Shown here piece after piece: positions 1 through 6,229 of a DNA stretch of 33,115 nt. The position numbers and the translations under genes were made by a program. Source of the stretch: a virus; the IMG/VR virus record IMGVR_UViG_3300010430_000301, positions 1 to 33,115 of that record. One strand, written 5' to 3'. Below the pieces are notes generated by a model, which saw only the letters and a program-made list of their open reading frames with translations, made no database searches and was not told the origin of the DNA. Each line of letters starts with the position of its first letter. Positions within the stretch are counted from its first letter, which is position 1.

Positions 1-1
1 A

Positions 2-352
2 AACAGCGGCGGCGACCGCTACGACCAGGCGCGCGAGTTGGCCGGCAGAGCTTGCAGGATCACGTTGGATACGGCGATGGAGAACGGCATGCCCGTGCTG
101 GCCGTGGGCGTGGTGGTCACGCTGGGCGAGGCGCTCGGGGCGCGTGATGACGGGCTCCATGACGTGTACGTGGATGGCGACTTCGTAGCGACCGGGGCGA
201 GGGCTCACGGGTTGGCCGATTCGCTGGGGCGGACGCTGAGCGCGGCGACGTCGGACGGGGCTTACCTGAGGAGCGTGACCTACAAGCGCGAAGATCCGAA
301 GCCGGGGCTGCTGGCATGGCTGTCCGAGCGGCTGAAGGCGGTGCTGCGATGA
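2..352 (+). CDS. C-terminal part of an unidentified phage protein (cut by window edge)
   Basis: The frame is open to the left edge, so only the last 116 residues are visible; internal TTG and ATG codons exist but need not be the start. The visible part has a hydrophobic strand (VLAVGVVVTLGEAL), a beta-like stretch around DVYVDGDFVATG, and a basic amphipathic C-terminal helix (LLAWLSERLKAVLR). It ends by an ATGA overlap with the MuB-like gene, so the two are translationally coupled. In Mu-type phages the gene directly before B is the transposase A, so this could be the end of A or of a small gene between A and B. I do not recognise a transposase motif in the visible part, so the identity stays open. 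Confidence 0.55.
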   Translation, partial: NSGGDRYDQARELAGRACRITLDTAMENGMPVLAVGVVVTLGEALGARDDGLHDVYVDGDFVATGARAHGLADSLGRTLSAATSDGAYLRSVTYKREDPKPGLLAWLSERLKAVLR

Positions 353-1500
353 CGCTGAAAGAGGCGGTGGGGCAGAGCTCGCTGTCATACAGGCAGATCG
401 CTACTCTGTGCGGTTTTTCGAAAACGGCGGCGACGCGCGGGGTGAACGGATTGGGGTGGCCGCGCGGGCGGTCCGAAACGGTCCGGTCCGTGCTGGAGGA
501 GAAGCTCGCCGAGAGCGGCATCGAGATCGGCCTAGTCGACTGGGACGCCGCGATGTACGACCACGAGGGCGCGGGGCCGGCGGTGGGCTCGACGCAGAAG
601 ACGACGGGTTACGAAGGGACGCTGGAGGTTGAGCTGATGCAGATGGATCGAGAGATCTTGCGGCTGTTTGGGTTGCGCCGAAACCCGTTCTCGAACGACA
701 TCGAGGACGACGCCGACGTGTGGAAGTTCCACGGCTGGCAGCGCGTGGAGGACGGCATTCGCGACGCGGTGGAGGAACGCGGGTTCCTGGCCGTGATCGC
801 CCACTCGGGCGCGGGGAAGACGACGATCATGGAGGGCGTGGAGGCCGAGATGGTCTCGCGCGACGACGTGGTCTGGTCAAAACCGCACCTGATGGAGCGG
901 GACTGCATGCGCGCGGACCACCTGACGCACGCGCTGATCGCCGATATCGCCGGCGACGCCGAGGTGGTGCGGGCGAGCATGGAGCGGCGCTCGCGCCAGC
1001 TCGGGCGGCTGCTGGCGCAGGCGTACCAGGAGGACCGCAAGGTCTGCCTGTATATCGACGACGCACACTTTTGCTCGGCGAACGTGCTGCGCCAGCTCAA
1101 GCGCTACTACGAGGAGAAGGTGGGCCGTTTCCGGCTGCTGGCGATCGTGCTGGTGGGCTTGCCGCAGCTCAAGCGCAAGCTGAGCGCGTTCGAGGAGATC
1201 GGCAACCGCATTCGGGTGCTGGAGGTCCCGCCGTGCCCGGTGGATGAGTACCTGGAGTTCAAGCTCGGGCGGGTGGGATCGTCGCCGTCGAAGCTGTTTG
1301 ACGAGCAGGGCTGGGCGGCGTTCTTGGGCCGGTTCCGGGCGCGGTCGCGGGCGAAGGCGACGGCGCGGCCGCTGGTGATCAACGCGACGTGCGTGAAGGC
1401 GATGGCGGCGCTGCACCGCAGCGGGGCTACCGAGGGAGAGCGGATCGGGCGGGAGATCGTGGACGGGCTGCCGGGTGCGGCGGCGCGGAGGCTGGCGTGA
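349..1500 (+). CDS. MuB-like AAA+ ATPase, transposition target activator
   Basis: 383 residues from the ATG overlapping the previous stop. The N-terminus (about residues 10-40, SYRQIATLCGFSKTAATRG) looks like a helix-turn-helix, as in MuB. Then comes a typical entry motif FGLRRNPF, a Walker A (AHSGAGKTT, about 151-159), and a Walker B (VCLYIDDAH, about 232-240). This is the ExeA/TniB/MuB branch of AAA+ ATPases. MuB proteins bind target DNA as ATP-dependent filaments, recruit and stimulate the MuA transposase, and give target immunity. MuB itself is about 312 residues; this protein is longer, mainly through a linker between the HTH and ATPase domains and a basic C-terminus. The position just before Gam and GemA-like genes fits a transposable phage. 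The family call is firm; partnership with an A transposase is inferred, since A is not in the window. Confidence 0.93.
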   Translation: MTLKEAVGQSSLSYRQIATLCGFSKTAATRGVNGLGWPRGRSETVRSVLEEKLAESGIEIGLVDWDAAMYDHEGAGPAVGSTQKTTGYEGTLEVELMQMDREILRLFGLRRNPFSNDIEDDADVWKFHGWQRVEDGIRDAVEERGFLAVIAHSGAGKTTIMEGVEAEMVSRDDVVWSKPHLMERDCMRADHLTHALIADIAGDAEVVRASMERRSRQLGRLLAQAYQEDRKVCLYIDDAHFCSANVLRQLKRYYEEKVGRFRLLAIVLVGLPQLKRKLSAFEEIGNRIRVLEVPPCPVDEYLEFKLGRVGSSPSKLFDEQGWAAFLGRFRARSRAKATARPLVINATCVKAMAALHRSGATEGERIGREIVDGLPGAAARRLA

Positions 1501-1730
1501 CGGCGTTCGATCCGGCGGCGGCGACTACGGTCTGCGAGATCTGCGGCGAGCAGGACGAGGCCGGCTGCCAGACCGGCTGCCGCTGGTGCGGCAAGATGTT
1601 TCACGCCTGCTGCGACAGCGTGGAGGACGACGTCTGTGCGGTCTGCATCGAGATCCACGGACCGTCGGAGGAGTGGCTGGCCGATGGCGAAGTAGCGACT
1701 CGGGAGGCGGAAGATGCACGAATGCCCTGA
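1497..1730 (+). CDS. Small PHD/RING-like zinc-finger protein
   Basis: 77 residues from a GTG that overlaps the stop of the MuB-like gene (GTGA). The core carries eight or more cysteines plus a histidine in the order CEIC...C...C..C...FHACC...CAVC (residues about 13-50), the ligand spacing of a PHD/treble-clef finger that binds two zinc ions. The C-terminal 25 residues are acidic and lack cysteines. PHD fingers are best known from eukaryotic chromatin proteins, but small phage proteins with this ligand pattern occur; the function here is unknown. It may bind DNA, RNA or a protein partner near the transposition ATPase. The reading frame and zinc-binding pattern are clear; the exact fold is inferred. 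Confidence 0.75.
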   Translation: MTAFDPAAATTVCEICGEQDEAGCQTGCRWCGKMFHACCDSVEDDVCAVCIEIHGPSEEWLADGEVATREAEDARMP

Positions 1731-1884
1731 ATGCGGGATGGTCTGCGCCTGCGACGGCGAGGACACCTGGCATGAGTGGCCGTACAGCGGCACCTGCGTT
1801 CACGGCTGCCTCCGGTACGAGGAGGAGGAGTTGGATGACGACGACGGGGATTGGGGCCACGAGACGGACCATGGCGGCGAGTAG
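1714..1884 (+). CDS. Very small Cys-rich acidic protein
   Basis: 56 residues, beginning MHECPECGMVCACDGE and ending in an acidic tail (EEEELDDDDGDWGHE). A good ribosome-binding site, GGGAGGCGGA, lies just upstream of the ATG. The gene overlaps the previous one by 17 nt and the next by 14 nt. Cysteines at C-x2-C, C-x-C and C-x4-C spacing suggest a single zinc knuckle. Not recognised as a named family. It belongs to the run of small Cys-rich early proteins that follow the MuB-like gene. Confidence 0.6.
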   Translation: MHECPECGMVCACDGEDTWHEWPYSGTCVHGCLRYEEEELDDDDGDWGHETDHGGE

Positions 1885-2074
1885 CGAGCGGCGGGGACAG
1901 CCAAGTGTGGCAGTCCCCTGTGACGAGCCCTGCGAGGGGTGCGGCGGCCCGTCGGAGGATGGGGTTTGCCCGTCCTGCGACCGGCCGGATGCGGCGTACG
2001 AGCTGGAGCGTGAGGATGCGATCGCGCCCGAGCCGAGCGCCGAGGAGCTTTGGGAGATGTGGAGGCGGCGATGA
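1871..2074 (+). CDS. Small CxxC zinc-ribbon-like protein with hairpin repeat in its 5' end
   Basis: 67 residues. The centre has a CEGCGG...GVCPSC pair typical of a rubredoxin-like zinc ribbon; the C-terminus is acidic then basic (EELWEMWRRR). The N-terminal residues GQPSVAVP are encoded by a 26-nt hairpin repeat (1893-1918) that recurs at 6014-6039 in another frame, so part of the N-terminus is probably acquired sequence. Stop and next start overlap (ATGA at 2071). An ATG start overlapping the previous gene is assumed; no other start in frame would keep the tight spacing. Function unknown. Confidence 0.6.
   Translation: MAASSERRGQPSVAVPCDEPCEGCGGPSEDGVCPSCDRPDAAYELEREDAIAPEPSAEELWEMWRRR
1893..1918 (+). 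repeat. 26-nt hairpin repeat, copy 1
   Basis: Imperfect palindrome with 11-nt arms (GGGGACAGCCA / TGGCAGTCCCC) and a 4-nt loop AGTG; the arms pair except for one central A-A mismatch. The second copy at 6014-6039 differs at one loop base only. It sits 22 nt downstream of the start codon of its host gene. The size and form resemble REP-type (palindromic, dispersed) elements. Confidence 0.8.
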
Positions 2075-2322
2075 AGCGGGAGATCGAGTTGCGGGCCGAC
2101 ATCGGCGACCGCGTGATGGTGCGGAACTACAGGAAGCGGAGCGGCCAGTGGGAGCCCGGCTTGGTGATGCGCGTGACCAGCTACTGGGGGCGGGGCGGCA
2201 GCGTGACGCACAGCTACGACTGCCGCCTGGATCGCATGAGCACGGCGGGCAACCCGGTGCAGCTTGCGGTGGGCGGCGACGATGTGCGGCCCGAGCGAGA
2301 GGAAGAAGGGAGGCGGGGATGA
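2071..2322 (+). CDS. Small basic protein, possible SH3/KOW-like beta barrel
   Basis: 83 residues from an ATG overlapping the previous stop. The central part reads GDRVMVRNYRKRSGQWEPG, then VMRVTSYWG and YDCRLDR, which resembles the strand pattern of small SH3/KOW/Tudor-like barrels (a GD-V-V start, then a charged turn, then a YDCRLDR strand). This is a weak fold impression, not a family match. The C-terminus is acidic-basic (PEREEEGRRG). Coupled on both sides by ATGA overlaps in the early operon. Function unknown. Confidence 0.6.
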   Translation: MKREIELRADIGDRVMVRNYRKRSGQWEPGLVMRVTSYWGRGGSVTHSYDCRLDRMSTAGNPVQLAVGGDDVRPEREEEGRRG

Positions 2323-2705
2323 ACGAGATGACTCGACGAGACGTTTTGGCGCTGGCCGGCGCGGCGCTGCTGGGCGGTCGCCCGCGGCAAGGCGCGGCGG
2401 GCGAGGAGCTGCGGCTGTGGCGGGATCTTTGGGCGGCGGATTGGCGGCGGGGGTTCTCGCTGGAGTTCGTGGGCCGGAATGGCGAGCGGCGGAAGCTGTT
2501 CTGGCATCGGAATGCGACTTCGCACGGCGGGTTTCTGATGACTGACGAGCGTAGCGCCGACGCCGACGACTTCTGGCCTGTTTTCACGGAGTTCGTCTAT
2601 GCCGGCGACGGCACCTGGCTCGACGCGATGGTGGAGCTGGGCTATCGGTACTTCCGGGCGGACTGGTGGACGGATGCGGAGCCGGCGACGTTGACCCCGG
2701 ACTGA
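2319..2705 (+). CDS. Hypothetical protein with Tat-like signal peptide
   Basis: 128 residues. The N-terminus, MNEMTRRDVLALAGAALLGG, has a twin arginine followed by a hydrophobic stretch, close to the Tat consensus (S/T-R-R-x-F-L-K), although the phenylalanine is replaced by valine. The rest is rich in aromatic residues (WRDLWAADWRR, DFWPVF, YRYFRADWW) and matches nothing I know. The start overlaps the previous stop by ATGA with AGGCGGGG upstream. If exported it would act outside the cytoplasm, which is odd for a gene in the middle of a transposition operon; superinfection exclusion is one possibility but is speculation. An 86-nt gap with a GGAGGCTGAGG ribosome-binding site follows. Confidence 0.6.
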   Translation: MNEMTRRDVLALAGAALLGGRPRQGAAGEELRLWRDLWAADWRRGFSLEFVGRNGERRKLFWHRNATSHGGFLMTDERSADADDFWPVFTEFVYAGDGTWLDAMVELGYRYFRADWWTDAEPATLTPD

Positions 2706-2791
2706 CGTCCGGGGCTCGGTTTCTCGGGTTGGATGGGCGGTGCGGTTGGCGGAGTGTTTGAGGCCGAAAGCGAAGGGGCTGGAGGCTGAGG

Positions 2792-3289
2792 ATGGTTACG
2801 AATTGGGAAGAATGCAATCAAGCGTTGCGGGACATGGCGGAGATCGACGCCAAGGTGCAGCAGAGCAGCCTGGATCGCGATACGGCCAAGCGGGCGCTGC
2901 AAGAGGCGTACGACGCCGAGACGAGCGAAGACCTCGAGCTGCGCGCCGAGCTCGGCGCCGCGGTGGAGAAGTTCGCCAAGCGCAAGCGCAAGGAGATCTG
3001 CGCGGGCGGCAAGAAGTCGCGAGAGCTGAACTTCGGGCTGATCTCGTTCGCATCGGGGCGCCCGGCGCTGGCGTTCCTGAAGGGCTTCGACGAGGAGAAG
3101 ACCTTGGAGGCGATCAAGGCCAACCTGAAGGGCGCGGCGCGCAAGAACCTGTTGCGCGAGAAGGTGTCGTTGGACAAAGCCGCGGCCAAGAAGCTCGACG
3201 CTGGGACGCTCGAGAGCATCGGCCTGGAAGTGAAGGAAGGGCCGGAAACGGTGACCGTGAAGACCTTCCCGGAGAGGTTGACGTCCTGA
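2792..3289 (+). CDS. gam: Gam-type host-nuclease inhibitor
   Basis: 165 residues, close to the Mu Gam length (174). The first third is a charged helical hairpin (about residues 5-68), followed by KKSRELNFGLISFASGRPAL (about 75-95), which matches the Gam signature in which a basic loop leads into a small beta region. Mu Gam is a Ku-like dimer that binds double-stranded DNA ends and shields them from exonucleases such as RecBCD. The gene follows an 86-nt gap with a GGAGG site 6-10 nt before the ATG and is coupled to the next gene by TGATG. Its place after the MuB-like gene fits Mu-type order. Confidence 0.9.
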   Translation: MVTNWEECNQALRDMAEIDAKVQQSSLDRDTAKRALQEAYDAETSEDLELRAELGAAVEKFAKRKRKEICAGGKKSRELNFGLISFASGRPALAFLKGFDEEKTLEAIKANLKGAARKNLLREKVSLDKAAAKKLDAGTLESIGLEVKEGPETVTVKTFPERLTS

Positions 3290-3816
3290 TGCGGCCGGTG
3301 ACCGAGGAGAGGCAGGCGCGCAGCGCCGGCCCGTTGTTCGAGGGGCTGGCGACGGCCCCTCTCTCCCTTCCCGCGGAGCCGCTGCCTGCGCACTCGAAGA
3401 TGGACCTGGAGCGGCTGCTGGAGCCGGCGAGCGCGGAGGCGCGGACGGTGGCGTTCGCGGTGCTGGCCCGGCCGGGCTGGCGCAAGGCGATCTCGATCAG
3501 CGAGCTGGTGGAGATTTCCGGCAAGCTCAACGAGCGGTCAGTGAAGGCGGCGGTGGAAGAGCTGCGCACGGTGTTTCGGCTGCCGATTGGGAGCCGGCGC
3601 GAGAAGCCCGCCGGGTACTTTTGGATCTGCTCGCCCGAAGATCAGGACGAGGGGACGAAGGCGTACCGGCGGCAGTTGATCACCACGGCGCGGACGCTGC
3701 GGATCTTGGATTCGCCGGAGCGGCTGCGGGAGCTGTTGGGGCAGTTGCAGGTGGAGTTGGGGGTGGATGGGGAGGCGCAAGGCGATGAAGAAACACGAGA
3801 TCCCGAGCAGTCTTGA
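3289..3816 (+). CDS. Winged-helix-like DNA-binding protein
   Basis: 175 residues; the ATG overlaps the Gam stop (TGATG). The N-terminal 45 residues are probably flexible (Pro/Ala-rich). Residues about 60-110 read AISISELVEISGKLNERSVKAAVEELRTVFRLPIGSRR in pieces, which fits a winged helix: a helix, a recognition helix (NERSVKAAVEEL), and a wing (PIGSRREKPAGYFW). Similar small phage proteins choose or block promoters or act in replication. The C-terminal part is helical (RLRELLGQLQVEL). Which promoter it might act on cannot be told. The next gene overlaps its 3' end by 32 nt. Confidence 0.7.
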   Translation: MRPVTEERQARSAGPLFEGLATAPLSLPAEPLPAHSKMDLERLLEPASAEARTVAFAVLARPGWRKAISISELVEISGKLNERSVKAAVEELRTVFRLPIGSRREKPAGYFWICSPEDQDEGTKAYRRQLITTARTLRILDSPERLRELLGQLQVELGVDGEAQGDEETRDPEQS

Positions 3817-4309
3817 TAACTATTGCTGCGATTTTTGCGGCTACGAGTTCGACTGTGAGCCATGGGAGGTTGAGATCTGCCCGGAATGTCTTTCCGCTCC
3901 GCGCAAGTCTGATGAGTTTGGCCCTTTCGATGACCCTGCACCGGTTGTCTGCTGCGAGTCCTATTCCATGAGCCGGATAGCGCCAGTCGAGCCGAAGGGC
4001 CAGTATGGCGTCCCGAACGCGCCGGAGCGGATTTACCTCGACCAGTGGAGGCGAGAGAATCATCGGGGCCGCGTCAACGGCGGAACCCCTCTACTCTGGC
4101 TCCTGCGCGGCCCGGACAGTAGGGAGTTGAGAATGCTCAACAGGGGGCGCATGCGCCGCTGGTGGACCTATCAGGAGACGAATATCGACGAGGAGCGCAT
4201 TGCCGCATCGGTGATTCAGTGGCTGGGCACCGCCTGCGGTCGCGGTTTTATACGCATGTGCGAACAGCGGATCGAGGGGCTGAGAGAGGCGGGGCGCAGG
4301 TCCGCATGA
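3785..4309 (+). CDS. Zinc-ribbon hypothetical protein, possibly acquired
   Basis: 174 residues. The N-terminus has a two-CxxC zinc ribbon (CCDFCGYEFD...EICPEC). The rest has no motif I know: RIYLDQWRRE, WWTYQETNIDEER, then a C-terminal helix. The ATG at 3785 is preferred to an in-frame ATG at 3767 because GGAGG at 3770-3774 sits about 10 nt before it. By eye the base composition is less GC-rich than neighbours (TTTTTGC, TCTGATGAG, TCCTATTCC) and codon third positions are more mixed, which suggests a more recent insert. It overlaps the previous gene by 32 nt and the next by ATGA. Function unknown. Confidence 0.7.
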   Translation: MKKHEIPSSLDNYCCDFCGYEFDCEPWEVEICPECLSAPRKSDEFGPFDDPAPVVCCESYSMSRIAPVEPKGQYGVPNAPERIYLDQWRRENHRGRVNGGTPLLWLLRGPDSRELRMLNRGRMRRWWTYQETNIDEERIAASVIQWLGTACGRGFIRMCEQRIEGLREAGRRSA

Positions 4310-4767
4310 GAAACACGGCCAGTTACTTTCCGGCGATCTTTGCGCGGGCTCGGGAGCGCGGCGTGGATGAGGAGACGCTGCGGGACCGCGTGGAGGCGAT
4401 CAGCGGGCAGCGCTCGCTGCGGAAGCTGAAGCCGGGCCAGGCCAAGGAGCTGCTGGAGGCGCTGGGGCCTTCGAAGGTGCAGGCGAAGCGGCGGCGGCTG
4501 GCGCAGGGCAATGATGGGCGCAGGGATGTGAAGCCCGACGGCTATGTGGAGCTGGCCGGGCCGGGCGATTGGCGGCTGCTGCTGGCCGTGGGCGAAGCGC
4601 GGGGCTGGGACGAGGGCGCGGTGCGGCGCTGGTGCGAGCGGCAGATCAAGCGTCCGGAGCCGCGCACGATGGCCGAGCACAACAAGTGCCTGTGGGGGCT
4701 GAAGGCGATGAACCGGCGCGACGGGCTGGGCGAGGGGAATGAACGCAATGGGGCGATTGCAAGGTAG
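4306..4767 (+). CDS. gemA: GemA-like (DUF1018) regulatory protein
   Basis: 153 residues. The N-terminal part (FARARERGVDEETLRDRV, then ISGQRSLRKLKPGQAKELLEAL) matches the layout of Mu GemA/gp16-like DUF1018 proteins: a short helix, a GVDEETLR segment, and an S-L-x-x-L-x-x-x-Q-A-x-x-L helix. The C-terminal half (GPGDWRLLLAVGEARGW, WCERQIKRP, then LKAMNRR) matches the basic helical second half. GemA of Mu is reported to alter host gene expression and gyrase-dependent processes; its exact role is unclear. ATGA-coupled to the previous gene. Confidence 0.7.
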   Translation: MRNTASYFPAIFARARERGVDEETLRDRVEAISGQRSLRKLKPGQAKELLEALGPSKVQAKRRRLAQGNDGRRDVKPDGYVELAGPGDWRLLLAVGEARGWDEGAVRRWCERQIKRPEPRTMAEHNKCLWGLKAMNRRDGLGEGNERNGAIAR

Positions 4768-4984
4768 GACGATCTCGACCTCGGTAGCCGCCACGATGGC
4801 GGGCGTGACGCCGGACACGTTTCGCGCGTGGGCGCACCAGGGCCTGATCCCCGACGGCATCGTCTACCGCTTGACCCCGCGCGGCAACCTGCGTGTGAAC
4901 CGCGAGAAGCTGCTGGAGTGGCTGGACGCGGCCCAAAAAAAGCCGATCTGGGACGGCGACCAGGCGCGGCTGTTTCACCGCTGA
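4748..4984 (+). CDS. MerR/excisionase-type helix-turn-helix protein
   Basis: 78 residues from ATG 4748. An ATG nine bases earlier (4739) is in frame, but GAGGGG at 4732-4737 would be only one base from it and is 10 bases from 4748, so 4748 is preferred. The core, SVAATMAGVTPDTFRAWAHQ, is the helix-turn-helix of the MerR/excisionase (HTH_17) type, followed by a wing (YRLTPRGNLRVNREKLLEWLD). The protein is at the end of the early operon, immediately before the only long non-coding stretch, so it may control late transcription in the role played by Mor/C in Mu. This role is inference from position. Confidence 0.8.
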   Translation: MGRLQGRTISTSVAATMAGVTPDTFRAWAHQGLIPDGIVYRLTPRGNLRVNREKLLEWLDAAQKKPIWDGDQARLFHR

Positions 4985-5175
4985 TCTTTCTTCGTAAATG
5001 TGCCCGGTTAAAGCGGAAAATCCGTTGGCGGGCGATCCTACTTTTTCTCGACACTGAAGCTGCACCAACCGCCTGAGGAGGCGGCCGGCCGCGGCGGAAG
5101 GTACTACCCCAACTCCCCTTCGCGCCTTGCGCCAAAGGCTAGTCGCCTCCTCTTTTCAAACGGGGTGCGGCGCGC
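4985..5175 (+). promoter_or_regulatory. Early/late intergenic region, candidate late promoter region
   Basis: This is the largest gap (191 nt) in the window and divides the early operon from the head genes. It is more AT-rich at its left end (TCTTTCTTCGTAAATG, GGAAAATCC, CTACTTTTTCTC). A perfect hairpin CCGCCT-GAGG-AGGCGG lies at 5069-5084, next to the palindromic CCGGCCGCGG stretch. I cannot name a -35/-10 pair. A phage late promoter with an activator site would be expected here, but this is inference. Confidence 0.35.
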
Positions 5176-5460
5176 ATGGCCGTAGAAACCACGCTACTGG
5201 AGAAATACCTCGGGACGGTCGTCACGTTGGTGGTGACTGCGCTGACCGCCGTGGTGGGCTGGGCCGCTCGATTGGGCGGCCGCCTGACGAAGGCGGAGGA
5301 GCGGCTGGCCGTGGCGGAAGCCGAGGCGCGCCACGCCCGCGCCGACCAGGCGGAGCTGAAGACCCTGGTGAATTCCCGCCATGACGAGCAGGCCCGCCAG
5401 ATCGAGAAGCTGGGCGAGCGCTTCGACAAGCGCTTCGACGAGCTAAGGAGTTGGCGATGA
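5176..5460 (+). CDS. DUF2730-like membrane protein with coiled coil
   Basis: 94 residues. One transmembrane segment near the N-terminus (YLGTVVTLVVTALTAVVGWA, about residues 11-30) is followed by a long charged coiled coil (AEERLAVAEAEARHARADQ, LGERFDKRFDELR). This topology and the place directly before the terminase genes match the DUF2730 family of Mu-type phages, whose function is unknown; a role in lysis has been suggested by position. A holin-like or spanin-like role is possible, but neither is shown. First gene of the late block; the site upstream is weak. ATGA overlap with the next gene. Confidence 0.7.
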   Translation: MAVETTLLEKYLGTVVTLVVTALTAVVGWAARLGGRLTKAEERLAVAEAEARHARADQAELKTLVNSRHDEQARQIEKLGERFDKRFDELRSWR

Positions 5461-5990
5461 GCAGGGCGCGGTACGACGACACGGCGCGGGAGTTCGCCTT
5501 CGGGTTCTACCTGCGCGGCTGGGATCGCGATAAGGCAGTCGTCGAAATCCAGAAAGTGTATCCGGGCTTCGCGCCGAAGACCTGGGAGGCTTGGCGCGCC
5601 AAGTATGACTGGGCGCAGCGGCGCGCGATGGCCGATGCGAAGGCTCGCGACTTCGACCGCTATGCCGGCGAGGCTTGGCGCGAGCTGCTGTTCGATCTGC
5701 GCGAAGTGCACCAGCGCATGATGGAGACGTTTCGCGCGAGCGCGGAGGCCGACCCGCAGATCGTGTATGCGCTGAATGCGACCGCCAAGCAGATCGGCGA
5801 GATCATCACCCGGCACGGCAAGGCGCAGGACCCGCAGCGGGTGGCGATGGAAGTGTTGCAGCTTGCCATGGAGAGCCTGCTGACGGAGATGCGTCTGGTG
5901 AAAGGCCTGGGCGCGCCGCTGAAGCGCAACGCCGAGGATATTGGCGGGCTGGTGCAGAAGATCGCGGAGAAGTTTGGGAGGTCGGCGTGA
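5457..5990 (+). CDS. Probable terminase small subunit
   Basis: 177 residues from the ATG that overlaps the previous stop; a TTG at 5451 is an alternative. The N-terminal third looks like an HTH used in phage small terminases: REFAFGFYLRGWDRDKAVVE, then a WEAWRAKYDW motif. The rest is helical, suitable for oligomerisation. Small terminases recognise the packaging site and present DNA to the large subunit. It lies directly upstream of a large terminase gene with one 80-residue gene between. In Mu-type phages the corresponding gene is also just before the large subunit. Family assigned by pattern and position. Confidence 0.7.
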   Translation: MSRARYDDTAREFAFGFYLRGWDRDKAVVEIQKVYPGFAPKTWEAWRAKYDWAQRRAMADAKARDFDRYAGEAWRELLFDLREVHQRMMETFRASAEADPQIVYALNATAKQIGEIITRHGKAQDPQRVAMEVLQLAMESLLTEMRLVKGLGAPLKRNAEDIGGLVQKIAEKFGRSA

Positions 5991-6229
5991 GCGGAGAGCG
6001 TCAGGGCCGGGCCGGGGACAGCCAAGGGTGGCAGTCCCCTACGGTCGAGCAGGGCGAAGACGTCACGGTGGCGGCGGAGCTGTTCTCTCTGGTGCTGACG
6101 CGGGAGGATGTCGACGATTTGCAGCTTGCGATCTCTCGTGCGCGGAGCGATGAGGATGTGGACGGTACGCCGCAAGAGCTGAGGCTGATCGAGCTGGACG
6201 CCCGGCTGGAGGATCTGCTTGGCTCGTAA
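5987..6229 (+). CDS. Small hypothetical protein with hairpin repeat in its 5' end
   Basis: 80 residues from a GTG overlapping the previous stop (GTGA). The N-terminal residues GDSQGWQSPT are encoded by the hairpin repeat at 6014-6039. The remainder is acidic and helical (AAELFSLVLTREDVDDLQLA, LRLIELDARLEDLLG). The stop overlaps the TTG start of the large terminase by 11 nt. Not recognised. It may be a small terminase accessory protein, by position only. Confidence 0.6.
   Translation: MSGERQGRAGDSQGWQSPTVEQGEDVTVAAELFSLVLTREDVDDLQLAISRARSDEDVDGTPQELRLIELDARLEDLLGS
6014..6039 (+). repeat. 26-nt hairpin repeat, copy 2
   Basis: Same 11-nt arms as copy 1 at 1893-1918, with loop AGGG instead of AGTG. 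It begins 27 nt after the start codon of its host gene and is read in a different codon phase from copy 1, so the shared sequence is not conserved protein but conserved DNA (or RNA) structure. Confidence 0.8.

Noticed and set aside
1893-1918. Intrinsic terminator
   Set aside because: The hairpin is inside a coding sequence, has no T-run, and the genes continue tightly coupled.
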